Assembly: GCF_905163445.1 (NCBI RefSeq)
Contig: NC_053182.1
Span: 8,928,001 to 8,992,000, forward strand
DNA from: Pararge aegeria
Lineage: Eukaryota; Arthropoda; Insecta; Lepidoptera; Nymphalidae
Length of the DNA stretch: 64,000 bases
Direction: 5' to 3'
Shown here piece by piece: positions 34,601 to 43,252 of the stretch. The notes beneath the pieces are model-generated. The model saw only the letters and a program-made list of their open reading frames with translations. It had not been told where the DNA came from and ran no database searches. Position 1 is the stretch's first letter; every line of letters starts with the position of its first letter. A program made the translations under genes and the position numbers.

Positions 34601-36036
34601 GCCCAAACCGTTTAAGCTATTTGATAGTCATTAATATTTGTACTGAATGTATATTTTTTGATTTATTATGTTTTACTAGGCTATGAATTTTGATTATATT
34701 ATAATAAAACAAGGTATCGGTTATTATATACCTTTGAAGCGGAATAAGAGATTTTTTAAGTTTCAAGAATGGGATGCAATAAAGTTAGAGGACTGCGACG
34801 TGAAAATAAAAGAAATAAAAGAAATTAAAAACTCTTTCAGTTTTAAAAATTAAGTATGATAACCTATTTAATTAAATAAAAACAAAACAACTCGTTAACA
34901 ATTCCGGATGATGTTAAAAAAAATTTTTTTTTGGGTCTAGTCACTGACAGTTCTATTTTAGAAATTATGTAGTTCTAACCCTAGTAACCCATTACATTTT
35001 AATATCAAAGCCAACTTCTCTAAAATTAATAGTTTTAAACGTATGAATTACCAAAAGTCGCTGTATATTTTCCGAAGATGGATTTTATGTTACAAATATC
35101 AAACCTGAGCTTTCGGCACTACAGAAAAAATACTGTTTGCATTTAACTTTTTATATTTTAGAACTGCCAAATTATTTTTATTTAATAGAACTTATTTAAT
35201 GTTATTTATCCAATATAAATATTGTTAGAATAAAACAAAAAAAAATGTCCATCTAGTTATACCTGGGTGAGTGTGGATCAAGCTTTTAAAATAGTTTATT
35301 AAAGTTAAAGTTGAAAAAGCTCGAGCAATCTTGGTCAATTCCATCAGATTTTCCAGACTCGTTAAGTGTGGACAATAGGTTACATCCACCTACATATTTA
35401 TGGGTCACTAGGTAAGTTTGAGCTCATCTGTAAAAGCTGCTTTGATTATATTTATAAATCTCTTTATTCTTAATTTTATAGGACATGATTGACGAATAGG
35501 TTCTAGTGTTAAAGATTAATTTTCCAGCGGAGAAAAACTTTTGGTACATTCGGAAATGTTGTCATTATTTATATTAATGCTCACGTAAAAATATTAAAAA
35601 GAAATAAATAATGTTATGATAACACAAAGTATAATTATTACAACTAAACGAAGTAGGTGTAAAGAAAAATGTTTAAGCAGTAAATAATATAGAATAAAGG
35701 CACAATAAAAAAAAACAAGCAAACAAAACAAAACAAAAAAGGTTACGTACGTGTGCTAAGGAATTGTCTAAGGCCACAGTGTTGGCTGGAGGGCGTCAGC
35801 AACGCACCTCGCATTCTAGCCTATGGCCATCGTCACGACAGTTCCACACAAAGTCTACGCACCCAGAGGTTCTACACAACGAAAGCGAAAATAAACACAG
35901 AATTGGAAGGACGCGGATGGTGGAGCGGGCGCTGACCTGGCGCTGACTTGGCAGGATCCAGAGAATCGGCGCGCGACTCCAGGGTCAGACCGAGGCACGC
36001 GCCAGAGAGTCCCAGTTCGCTAAGAAGGATCCTCAT
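13347..36036 (-). CDS. Hr38: Hr38, NR4A-family orphan nuclear receptor (4 coding exons)
   Basis: Hr38 is the insect NR4A receptor (relatives Nur77/Nurr1), a DNA-binding transcription factor of the nucleus that binds NGFI-B response elements as monomer or with Usp. Coding exons on the minus strand are 36036-35937, 16657-16581, 15753-14322 and 13606-13347; phases join to 622 aa. The DNA-binding domain (about residues 287-352) has both C4 fingers, starting CAVCGDTAACQHYGVRTC, with P box CEGCKGFF and an A box containing RTDSLKGRRGRLPSK. The ligand-binding domain runs from about residue 418 to the end, with LITERHGLKEPHRVEQLQ across the last splice, GLQRIFYLKLEDLVP and the family C-terminus ending LPF. 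The N-terminal activation region is Ser/Pro/Gln-rich. Intron 2 is 19.3 kb. NR4A genes are known immediate-early, cAMP/activity-induced genes, and Hr38 is used as a neural-activity marker in insects; the promoter here fits that. Confidence 0.96.
14322..15753 (-). other. Hr38: Hr38 coding exon 3, activation region, DNA-binding domain and start of ligand-binding domain
   Basis: The exon opens SNYGSSFTDLLSPQYQED directly after the splice acceptor TATTACAG (at 15,754) and closes LCALTLIT before the donor CAG/GTGGGT at 14,322. It carries the whole two-finger DNA-binding domain in a single exon. Its length is 1,432 nt, so one base is passed to exon 4. Confidence 0.93.
15871..15878 (-). promoter_or_regulatory. 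TATAAAAG element in Hr38 intron 3
   Basis: A strong TATA consensus lies on the minus strand 118 bases upstream of exon 3, inside a GC-richer patch (15,795-15,900) that also has CCAATGGCGCGCC. It could be an internal promoter for an N-terminally shorter receptor. No TCAGT-type initiator was seen at the expected distance, so this stays tentative. Confidence 0.25.
16581..16657 (-). other. Hr38: Hr38 coding exon 2
   Basis: Flanked by acceptor TTGTTACAG and donor GTGAGTAT, this 77-nt exon encodes PSAIEQRSPSAFNSNSSS then MLLLQTH. Together with the single base from exon 1 it restores phase 0 for exon 3. The internal MLLLQTH methionine is a possible alternative start if transcription begins at a different first exon. 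Confidence 0.85.
17627..17863 (-). repeat. SINE family 2, copy lacking its tRNA-like head
   Basis: Contains CGGCCCACTACAGGGCATGG, GCGGATTGGTGGACTCCACA and CAGGCATGCAGGTTTCCTCA, the body of the family also present at 4944-5202. The minus-strand head is missing. Confidence 0.75.
18487..18594. repeat. Three-arm alternating palindrome next to hAT copy 1
   Basis: A 33-bp AT-rich arm (18,487-18,519) is followed by its perfect inverse complement (18,528-18,560) and then by a 23-bp direct copy of the first arm (18,572-18,594). The hAT element begins 50 bases further on. Confidence 0.9.
18644..20050. mobile_element. Non-autonomous hAT transposon, copy 1 (in Hr38 intron 2)
   Basis: The element is 1,407 bp, with 15-bp terminal inverted repeats TAGTGTTGCCCAAAT, and is flanked by a perfect 8-bp target duplication ATTTTAAA (18,636-18,643 and 20,051-20,058), the duplication size of the hAT superfamily. 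Subterminal regions are packed with the hexamer TCTTGG and relatives in both orientations, candidate transposase-binding sites. Inside, on the minus strand, only the C-terminal hAT dimerisation domain survives, so mobility would need a transposase from elsewhere. It is nearly identical to the copy at 37,086-38,486, so both moved recently. Confidence 0.93.
19222..19437 (-). pseudogene. Remnant of hAT transposase, C-terminal dimerisation domain
   Basis: The 71-residue frame contains DWWRTHETEYPILSKMARDF, IPATSVPAERLFSKA and RLSDESARWLLCINSW, the signature of the hAT family C-terminal dimerisation region. The catalytic core and BED finger expected upstream are missing, so it is a fragment inside the non-autonomous element. 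Confidence 0.88.
20095..20290 (+). repeat. LINE-type 3' fragment
   Basis: Contains GGCTGAATGTGTCAGCGTGA, a form resembling LINE 3' ends in Lepidoptera, and AACGGATCCCACGGGATTTT. No coding capacity remains. A further RTE-like tail fragment lies at about 20,755-20,832. Confidence 0.45.
21615..21924 (+). mobile_element. Tandem pair of Helitron-like 3' ends
   Basis: Two units with a 155-bp period share ATTTCTTGTGTGC, CTCCTAGACGGCT, and GACAGATGGCGCTGGGGTCC, and both end in CGCTAG followed by T (CTAG at 21,766-21,769 and 21,921-21,924). A CTRR end followed by T is the Helitron 3' signature, though the stem just before it is weak. No Rep/helicase is present. Confidence 0.5.
22648..23025 (+). repeat. 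tRNA-derived SINE family 4
   Basis: The head has TGGTCTTATGGTTAACATGA and the B box GGGTTCGAATCCCCGG, followed by a body with GTGCCTCGGAGAGCAC and ACGTGGTGGGTCTATGCAC. Partial relatives occur at about 31,045-31,090 (minus) and perhaps 43,930-43,985. The acceptor-stem halves do not pair, which excludes a working tRNA. Confidence 0.7.
23500..23665 (+). repeat. Decayed SINE-like repeat
   Basis: Contains GATGTAAACGATAATAACCG, and GGGCTATACTCTTCGAGGTA, resembling a degraded form of a lepidopteran SINE with a cttcgaggcacgg-type block. Assignment to a family is uncertain. Confidence 0.35.
24770..25050. repeat. Two SINE family 3 copies head to head
   Basis: A nearly full copy on the minus strand (about 24,770-24,950; B-box stretch GAACCGACAGGATTTGAACC on the plus strand) is followed at once by a headless plus-strand copy (about 24,960-25,050, CGGTTCCGAAAATTTTTATA). 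The minus copy also has a 15-bp hairpin in its anticodon/variable-arm region (CTGCGATTCTTTGG pairing with CCAAAGAGTCGCAG). Confidence 0.75.
25195..25545 (+). repeat. LINE-type 3' end interrupted by a younger retroposon
   Basis: TGCCGCCTCTTCTCGTTAGA and CTGCTTTCCGAACCAGTGGT lead, across the insertion, to CTTATAAAGTAGGCCTACTT and GAAATAAATGAATTTTGAAT. This is a widespread lepidopteran retroposon 3' end; the same GTAGGCCTACTTGAAATAAA block is embedded in the SINE at 39,620-39,912. Confidence 0.7.
25289..25450 (+). mobile_element. 5'-truncated retroposon with poly(A) and 15-bp target duplication
   Basis: The 162-bp insert ends in an A-run and is flanked by perfect direct repeats AGAGTCTACAAACAG (25,274-25,288 and 25,451-25,465). 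The body, with GGGTTCCAGTCCCACATAGC and CCAACGGAGTGGTATGCGTC, looks like the 3' end of a non-LTR element. It is nested in an older repeat. Confidence 0.88.
25770..26096 (-). repeat. tRNA-derived SINE family 5
   Basis: Read on the minus strand it starts CTCCCTGGCGTAGTGG (A-box region) and CCCAGGTTTGGTCCCGGTTA (decayed B box), then the body with GGGAGGCTCTTAGGCCGTGG. Other copies lie at 59,947-60,281 (better preserved), 62,643-62,762 (head part) and 40,041-40,125 (tail part). Confidence 0.75.
27015..27400 (+). repeat. RTE-like non-LTR 3' fragment
   Basis: GTTGCCCGCAGCTTCGGCTG opens the fragment and GGTAACAAACAAACAGACTC closes it, with CCAAAATTCATCACTATCGG between, the usual plan of RTE-clade 3' ends in Lepidoptera. 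The short frames across it are not genes. Confidence 0.55.
27515..27635 (+). pseudogene. Fragment of a non-LTR reverse transcriptase
   Basis: A short frame reads ALKTKVLEQYMLPVTTYGSK then TWSLT, matching the conserved lKxkvfxqcvLPvxtYGxETWxLT segment downstream of the RT palm in lepidopteran LINEs. Nothing else of the element is intact. Confidence 0.7.
28117..28124. promoter_or_regulatory. Consensus CRE in Hr38 intron 2, beside a GC box
   Basis: The palindromic CRE TGACGTCA follows GGAGGTGGGGAGGGCGG. A related TACGTCAC lies about 70 bases downstream, at 28,191. Binding is inferred from the consensus only. Confidence 0.4.
31679..31812. promoter_or_regulatory. Candidate activity-dependent enhancer in Hr38 intron 2: three CREs and a MEF2 site
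   Basis: TGACGTAA (31,679-31,686), TGACGTCA (31,696-31,703), the perfect MEF2 consensus CTATTTTTAG (31,789-31,798) and TGACGTAA (31,805-31,812) sit in a GC-rich patch inside otherwise AT-rich intron. Mammalian Nur77 (NR4A1) is known to be driven by MEF2 and CREB. The reading frame through this patch shows no known domain. Confidence 0.5.
32642..32682. promoter_or_regulatory. CRE pair in Hr38 intron 2
   Basis: TGACGTAA (32,642-32,649) and TGACGTCA (32,675-32,682) lie 33 bp apart, with GC-rich sequence between. Together with the 31.7-kb patch, it makes the upstream part of the intron the CRE-densest stretch outside the promoter. Confidence 0.4.
35937..36036 (-). other. Hr38: Hr38 coding exon 1
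   Basis: ATG at 36,036 opens MRILLSELGLSGACLGLTLE and continues through SRADSLDPAKSAP to a donor CCAG/GTCAGC at 35,937/35,936. The leftover G joins GG from exon 2 to make a glycine codon, and the frame runs on into exons 2 and 3 without a stop. That exact phase match is the evidence that this exon codes; unspliced, the frame stops about 30 codons further on. Confidence 0.75.
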
Positions 36037-36041
36037 GCGGC

Positions 36042-36050
36042 CTAGCACAT
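36042..36050 (-). other. Minimal upstream ORF in the Hr38 leader
   Basis: ATG TGC TAG on the minus strand is a two-codon uORF ending five bases before the proposed Hr38 start at 36,036. Such short uORFs often lower or condition translation of the main frame. Confidence 0.5.
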
Positions 36051-36146
36051 TGCACTCACTGCACGCGCACTCACAAACAGACTGTCGGTAGTAGGAGATC
36101 GCGAAGGGGCGCGCGGAAGTACGCGCTGGCGGACGGTCGGTGCGAT

Positions 36147-36226
36147 ACTGAGGCCGCCGCCGCCGAGGCTGGTGGCTATATCGCTGCGCTTGACGTCACA
36201 GTTGCGACGTCATAGTGGTGACGTCA
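36147..36226 (-). promoter_or_regulatory. Hr38 core promoter: initiator, TATA box and three CREs
   Basis: On the minus strand, an arthropod initiator TCAGT (36,151-36,147) places the start site near 36,149. TATAGCC begins at 36,180, 31 bp upstream. Three CREs follow: TGACGTCA (36,191-36,198), a one-mismatch CRE (36,205-36,212) and TGACGTCA (36,219-36,226), their first bases exactly 14 bp apart. GC boxes continue to about 36,290. The deduced leader is about 113 nt. CREB/ATF control of NR4A genes is established in mammals; here it is inferred from sites alone. Confidence 0.75.
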
Positions 36227-36289
36227 CTAACGGTACCTCCCACAGTCCGCCCGCCGCCTCGTTCCTCGCCGCCCGCCCGAACCTGCGCT

Positions 36290-37070
36290 AACGGCATCGC
36301 TCGTACGGAGCTTTCGTACGCCCGCGCCGCAAACGCTGCCACAGCCACCGTTGTTCGCAACGTTCCATGGCTTCCATCTATCACATTTTCACGGTCAACG
36401 TCGTGCGCTGCTCTGCTTTTCATGGGATATTTAAGTACATTAAAATATCAATAGTTCCAGGACACTGTTACCAAAAGCTTTCCTTAAATTATTGCATGAT
36501 TAGCTGTTTTAATCACAAAATTATTTTTATCGGTCTCTATTAAAACATTACAGATTTTAAATGAGTACGATGGACGTAAAAAGAATTAATCTTTTACAAT
36601 AAAACCACTCGTTGCCTATAATAGGCTAGTGGGATACGCTGTTTTATAATTACTAGGTCACAAGTTAAAGTTGCTCCTATTTAAAACAATAAAGTCTTTA
36701 ATTATTAATATCACGAGTACAATCAAAGGCATATTTACTTTAATTATTCATCATTATCATGCTCAGCGCTTTAGCATCCCATTGCTGGGCATCTCTCTTG
36801 CTCTTCGAGCAGGGGGTTGACATCGACAAACGCCAACGCTCGACTCGGAAGATCGAAACCAGGATCTCGTGATCTGTAGTTGAACATGTTAACTACTTGG
36901 GGAGACTTTTTAAACCCACTTGTTAAAAATGGCTTGAAGATCTACCAAAGAGCACAAAAGTTCAAAAATAATGTAAATTGATAGACCAAGGACCAAGAAT
37001 AGAGGTCTAACCTCAATTCTTGATCTATCAATTAATGCTGTAATCCTTTGAAATTCTTAAAAATTCGATT
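36290..37070. other. Upstream region of Hr38
   Basis: The first 130 bases are CpG-rich. At 36,765-36,905, a minus-strand SINE-like repeat is present (GCTCAGCGCTTTAGCATCCC; CGAAACCAGGATCTCGTGAT). The rest is AT-rich with no gene. Confidence 0.5.
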
Positions 37071-37085
37071 TTAGACTATTCATAT

Positions 37086-38486
37086 TAGTGTTGCCCAAAT
37101 GCAAGAACAAGACGAGACTTAGCCAGTCTTGGTCTTGGTCTTGCGCCAATACACCTGGTCTTGGTCTTGGTCTTGGTCTTGCGCTCCCAGTCTTGGTCTT
37201 GGTCTTGGTCTTGCAGCAAGAGTCTTGCAAGTCTTGCAATTACCTATTAGTCTATTACTATTTATTAAAGTTTACTTTAAATCTTAGAAAAACGTATTAG
37301 AATTGGAACATTGTGAGCTTGAATTAACATAGCCATAGTAAAGATCAAGCAGATTAATAAATAACTGAAGATTTGATAAGAAATTCGAAAAATCAACTGA
37401 CCTATATGTCGTTTTCCATGGAAGTAACTGTTTCTTAATAAACATTTATGATTTATAAGCTTACATTTGCTAAAACATGTAAAAAAACAAATTAATTACA
37501 ATAACTTGACTGTATTTTAAAGAACAATACTTATCTGTCTAGAAAGAGATTGAACCCTCAACTTATAAGAAATTTAATAAAAGAGTTTTACGATTTATCA
37601 TTTATTTGAATAAAAAATAAAATACAACACAAATCAACAGCTTTATCATTAGGTTATGATACTTTATATCAATTCTTTTGACCAAGAATTAATACAAAGT
37701 AACCATCTGGCTGACTCATCACTTAACCTATTTCTATGTTTTCTAATTACTAATGATGCTTTAGAAAATAACCTCTCAGCAGGTACTGAAGTTGCAGGTA
37801 TTGAGAGAAAATCACGGGCCATTTTCGATAAAATCGGATACTCTGTCTCATGCGTCCTCCACCAATCTAAAATCACCAATCTGAAACTTATTTATTCTTT
37901 GGAACACCTGTAGGTACTCTTAAAATTCGAAATTATTTTGCATGAATAGTGTCAAATGTTATGATTTCGGCGCGGCGGCAACGATTGTTTTAGATTTCAA
38001 AAGAAGCCGCCGGCGCGTGTATCATAACCATGTACTTCCGAAAAGCGGCAAATTTCTTTGAGAAGTAAGTACAAAACCTTTGATGCCGCATTATCAAAGT
38101 GCCGATGGTTAAAACATAACTATGCATGCACTCAGTTTGATTTTAATAGATATTTTTTTATTCGCTATGTTTATGGTATTAGTCGTAATGCGCATAGGTC
38201 CAGTTTTTCATATTCTTTGATATAGTTTTTTGCGTCTCATAGAATTCCTAAGCGTACCTACCTACCTATACACCGAACTGTTACACCTAACTACTCCGTG
38301 ACATAGCGCTAAGTCCTAGCTGCAAGACGCAAGAGTCTTGCAGGCTATGTCTTGTTCTTGCTCAAGTCTTGCACGGTCAGTCTTGGTCTTGGTCTTGCTA
38401 AAAATACGCGGTCTTGGTCTTGGTCTTGCAAAAACGCAAGAACAAGACCAAGACTGCAAGACCAAGACTGAATTTGGGCAACACTA
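37086..38486. mobile_element. Non-autonomous hAT transposon, copy 2 (upstream of the Hr38 promoter)
   Basis: The element is 1,401 bp with the same TAGTGTTGCCCAAAT termini and same orientation as copy 1, flanked by a different perfect 8-bp duplication, ATTCATAT (37,078-37,085 and 38,487-38,494). It differs from copy 1 by one lost TCTTGG-type hexamer near the right end and a few substitutions (for example near 37,390). The different duplications show two independent insertions, not a segmental duplication. Confidence 0.93.
37664..37879 (-). pseudogene. hAT transposase dimerisation-domain remnant, second copy
   Basis: The 71-residue frame is identical to that of copy 1 (19,222-19,437) and is the only transposase piece in the element. 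Confidence 0.88.
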
Positions 38487-38757
38487 ATTCATATATATAC
38501 GAGTATATACCATATATATATATATACGTAGTAAGCTATTATATGTAAGTAAGTTTTCGTCTTACAATGCCAGACTAGTAATTGCTTTATGTGATTATCG
38601 AAAAAAAAAAAAATCTTGAAATGTATTGTCATTAAAATAAATAAATTAAGTCGGTGCACCCCATACCACGTAGGAGTGACGAAATTAGGATCTATCACTT
38701 TTCCGGTCTATCCTTCATAAGTGCTTTAGAAACCTAAAGGATTGAATGGAAATTGTG

Positions 38758-38769
38758 TTACGTCACGTG
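38758..38769. promoter_or_regulatory. CRE half-site overlapping an E-box
   Basis: TTACGTCACGTG combines a CRE variant with CACGTG, 2.6 kb upstream of the Hr38 start site. Occupancy is unknown. Confidence 0.25.
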
Positions 38770-38867
38770 ATATAACGTAATTCAGTGTAAGACCAGGTTT
38801 CGACAGTGAATGTTATTTACTGAAATGTCACAAAACAGTGTAATTTTAAATAACTTATTTTAAACTA

Positions 38868-39320
38868 GCTATTGGCCGCGACTTCGTCTGCGTTTGATTT
38901 TGTTTTTTGATGTGTCATTCAATTTAGTAGTAGTTCTAAAAAAAAATAAAGTATTCAGTATCGCTCAGCCTTAAATGAGGGGTTTGCTGCTGTCCGCTGA
39001 GGAATTCTATCCTCTTTCTCCAACCACATTGATCATACCTACACAAAGTTGGGGAAAAATTAAATACATATTATAGCCTCTATAGTACAAATTAATTATT
39101 TAAATCGGTTATAATTTGTCGGAGTTATGGTGTAAAATCGTCAAACACTTTCATCCCCTCTCCCAAAGGAACCGAGCTTAGTTTCGGAATAAAAAGTATC
39201 CTATATTACTTTTAACACTTCCAAAAATATGTGTACAAAGTTTCATGAGGATCGGTTAAGTAGTTTTTGTGTGAAAGCGTAACAAACTTACATTGACATT
39301 TATAATATTAGTAGGGAGTA
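38868..39320 (+). repeat. RTE-like non-LTR 3' end
   Basis: Starts CTAGCTATTGGCCGCGACTT and ends TTACATTGACATTTATAATA, with GAATAAAAAGTATCCTATAT and AAAGTTTCATGAGGATCGGT between. This is the standard arrangement of RTE-clade 3' tails. No RT frame is left. Confidence 0.65.
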
Positions 39321-39619
39321 GGGACAGGGATTAGCTAACTGTTGTTCGTCCACGTTTATTTTAGGTATTGAAAAAAATCCGCAGGAACTCTTTATTTTCC
39401 CGGGATGATATGTATCCTGAGGCCGTCTGGCCGTCCGCCAGGATGCATACTTTTCTATTAAAAATTTTACCAGTGTAATTTAACCGGTCAAGCCTGAATA
39501 TAGAAATAATACTATTTCTCTAAATCTCGCAGGTAACTTTTAAATGCAGCCTTACCGTCATAAATATGTCCATCTCCAGGACGCAGCCCATCATGGGTGC
39601 CAAATCAAGATCGGTTCGT

Positions 39620-39912
39620 ATTGCCGAAGTGGGCAGTGGCCCTGCTTTCTGAGTCCAAGGGTTCGATTACCACAATTGGAAAATGTTTGGGTTATGAATA
39701 TGAATATGAATATTTTTTTAGTGTTAATAAAGTAGGCCTACTTGAAATAAATGAATTTGAATTTAGTGCCCGAGTATTTATCTATATATATTATAAGTAT
39801 TTATGTATATTATTAAAAAGTTTCGTGAAATATCTTTGTACCCATAACACAAGCTACGCTTACTTTGGGGCTAGATGGCGATGTGTGTATTGTCGTAGTA
39901 TATTTATTTCTT
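39620..39912 (+). repeat. SINE family 1 with an embedded LINE-type tail
   Basis: The tRNA-like head (GTGGGCAGTGGCCCTGCTTT, GGGTTCGATTACC) and the tail (GTACCCATAACACAAGCTAC) flank GTAGGCCTACTTGAAATAAA, a block belonging to another retroposon. The overlapping reading frames are not genes. Confidence 0.7.
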
Positions 39913-40040
39913 TATAAAACGGTTAAGCCGAACAAAGAGACAAACTTTCACATAATTAATATTAAGTATGGATAGCTGATATAGTCTCAACAAATTTTAG
40001 GGCCGCGGTAGGCAACACAAATTGAAAGAACTGATCAACA

Positions 40041-40125
40041 CAAGCCCTTGACTACAATCTCACCTGCTTGTGATGATGCAGTCTAAGACGGTAACGGGCT
40101 AACAGGTAAAGTTTAAAACCATATG
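40041..40125 (-). repeat. SINE family 5, tail fragment
   Basis: AAGCCCTTGACTACAATCTC and GTAACGGGCTAACAGG match the body of the copies at 25,770 and 59,947. Confidence 0.55.
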
Positions 40126-42365
40126 CCTAATTGGAGTGTAGGTGTAATAGAGCAAAAACTAAAAATACATAAGTGAAAGATATTTTCTTACAACGCGAGA
40201 TATTAGTTTGGAGTGAACCGCTAATAACAAAGTTTCATAAAAAGCAATAGATAATTTAGGGTTCACATCTCCGAGTCACATACATGCACTAGTTTCAGTC
40301 TGCGAGACAAATGCAGCGGTGACACGGGCGGTGCCGAAACGGCGTCCGTCGCATCCCGCTCCCATTCGTGCAGACCGTTTCCGCATTGATGCGCTCGTCG
40401 TCACACCAGGATATCTATAGGGCTAGCGTACAGCCCAGATCGAATGCACTAGTATGCTATTTCAGACTCCACTCGCTAGTCTAACGCCCCAGTTACACTT
40501 GGGCCATGATTCTCTAGAACATTTATTTATTTATCTATTAATTGATTTATTTATTTATTTATCGCCTTTTCAACATTCTTTACTGATTATTTACTTATCA
40601 AGACACCGGTTTCGCTTGATTGTCATGCTTTAGCATAGGCCTCCCCCAGGTTCTTACACGCTTCGCTATCATGGGTTATCCTTGCCCACAGAGGTCCTGT
40701 TGTCGCTCTTAAGTCGTCTTCCCACCTTCGGAATGGTCTTCCCCTTCTTCTCTTAACGTCTCTAGGATATATATTGAAAAATATTAAATAGTTTATAAAT
40801 TTTCCGCACCCTCAAACTTTTTCGACTTGTCTGGGTACTGCACATTCCTCGTAAAATACATTTTTATTCGAAAAGTGCAGTGCAAGTCACTCTTAATCAA
40901 AAAGTGAATTTTCTCACGTTTATTTTAATTCCTTTTCCTTCATATTTTGTTCATTTTTATTTTATGGTCGTAGTTTATATATTTATTTGATAGTTATTTT
41001 AAGTCACAAATTGGACGATGTTAAATTAAGAGAATCCAAGCCACATTGAAATAGTCTTGGGAAAATTAGGGCCTTAAATAAATATGGCTATGTTATATCG
41101 CAATCATTGTTATGCAGTGGCATAACCTCTGAAATTAAAAAATGCTGTAAAAAGTGTGACGAAACACTGCTCATCTACTAAAACGTTATGCCTCAATTAT
41201 TTCAAAGTCTGTCTCAAACCGAGCTCAATGTGGGTATGATCCTTTTCATTTAATTACGTCCAATTCGTGACGTAAAATTTACGGCCTCTAAAAAAGCATC
41301 AGAAAGTGCAATTTTCAATGTCAAAGAGAATTTGCCTTGATAAAATTGTTGCAGACAGCTAGCAATGCTTCAGTTAGCTGAACAATAAGCTAATTATATA
41401 ACTATAAATATATTTTTATGTATGTTGTAAGTGTAGGTATGCCAGTGTCTGGAAAGTATGAGCCAGAATCCTTATGTAATTCCAAATGGCGATTGTAGGT
41501 ATGTGGCCATTTTTATCCAGTTTAAAAAGCTGTTTTAATATAAAATAACTGTTCATCTTTGGTAATATTTTTATTTTTGTGTTTTATGTTGTCTATTCTC
41601 ATTGTATTATATTCTAAATTAGCGGCGTTTTTTAAAATGTAAATAAAATCATAATGAACGAAAACTGTTAAAAGAGCTCATGGAAGACTGTTAAGTTCAC
41701 GTTCGACGTTTTTTGTCCGCGGACTTTACAGACATTGTAAGAGTGAGAGTTAAAAGTAATTGAATAAAAGCGTAGTCAAGTCTGGTAATACAATGTACTT
41801 TTTTGCGTAGAAGCATAAGCTATACTCAAGGTAAGACTTTAAAACGTGTAGGCGTATAGACACTGCCAATTGGATCCTCTATGGATCTAAGCGGTCAGAG
41901 GGCAATCCTTGGATCATTGGATGCCGGAAATTGCTATGTCGAAATTGTTAAGGCTCCGAAACCTCAACAGTACTTATGTTTCTGTCAATTATTTTTTGTG
42001 ACTCATTTTTGTGATTGGTAAATAAATTCTAAGATGTGTAGGTACGAGTAAATCTGGCATTTAAGTAGGCACTTAGCTTGAAAACCAGCCACTCAACTAT
42101 GTGTAGGTATGGTTTGGAAACATAATTTATTTGTATACTGTAGTATTCCATGGGTATACAAATTGCATCTTATAAAAAGAAACCGGCTAGGTGCGAGTTG
42201 CATTGGTTCACGGTTCTACAACGGCAATATTGTGATCAAAAAACTCTAAAAAACAAGTTTTTTAGGTGGTTATCCCCCTATAATTTTCTTTTAATTATAG
42301 CGGCTATATTTTTACTATTGCTTTATTGTTTTAGCGGGCAAAGTAAACCATCACTTTTACCTACC

Positions 42366-42550
42366 GGCCGATTGTGTTCGATTCCCATAACTGGAAAATG
42401 TTTGTGTGATGAATGCTTTTCAGTGTCTGTATTTTATAAGTATTTCAAACACAAATTTTCATCAGTTGCCTTAGTACCCATAACACAAGCTACTCGTACG
42501 CTTACTTTGGGGCTAGATAGCGATGTTTGTATCCCCGTAGTATATTTATT
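42366..42550 (+). repeat. SINE family 1, head-truncated (first duplicate)
   Basis: GTTCGATTCCCATAACTGGA through GTACCCATAACACAAGCTAC to the TATTTATTT end. It lacks 12 bases present in the second duplicate (43,253-43,451). Confidence 0.75.
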
Positions 42551-43252
42551 TAATTAAAATAACATTGCTTGTCTCGGCAATAAGAATAATCTTGTGACAC
42601 TTTCCATATTGCATACAATTAAAATTTATCTAAATATACCTTTTAAAACTACTTAAGAGCGACAATGGTCTTCCCCTTCTTCTCTTAACGTCTCTAGGAT
42701 ATATATTGAAAACAAATATTAAATAGTTTATAAATTTTCCGCACCCTCAAACTTTTTCGACTTGTCTGGGTACTGCACATTCCTCGTAAAATACATTTTT
42801 ATTCGGAAAGTGCAGTGCAAGTCACTCTTAATCAAAAAGTGAATTTTCTCACGTTTATTTTAATTCCTTTTCCTTCATATTTTGTGACTCATTTTTGTGA
42901 TTGGTAAATAAATTCTAAGATGTGTAGGTACGAGTAAATCTGGCATTTAAGTAGGCACTTAGCTTGAAAACCAGCCACTCAACTATGTGTAGGTATGGTT
43001 TGGAAACATAATTTATTTGTATACTGTAGTATTCCATGGGTATACAAATTGCATCTTATAAAAAGAAACCGGCTAGGTGCGAGTTGCATTGGTTCACGGT
43101 TCTACAACGGCAATATTGTGATCAAAAAACTCTAAAAAACAAGTTTTTTAGGTGGTTATCCCCCTATAATTTTCTTTTAATTATAGCGGCTATATTTTTA
43201 CTATTGCTTTATTGTTTTAGCGGGCAAAGTAAACCATCACTTATACCTACCG

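Larger units (their letters stand above)
16658..35936 (-). other. Hr38 intron 2 (19.3 kb)
   Basis: The intron is bounded by donor CAG/GTCAGC (35,936) and acceptor TTGTTACAG (16,658). It holds a hAT element, SINEs, Helitron-like ends, LINE fragments and several CRE-bearing GC-rich patches. From 28.9 to 31.5 kb and from 33.8 to 35.7 kb I see only AT-rich DNA with no recognisable element. The GC-richer patch at 33,517-33,708 (CpG-containing, no known domain) is unexplained. Confidence 0.8.

Noticed and set aside
18644..38486. Segmental duplication of an 1.4-kb block
   Set aside because: Each copy has its own 8-bp target duplication and the flanks are unrelated, so they are separate transposon insertions.
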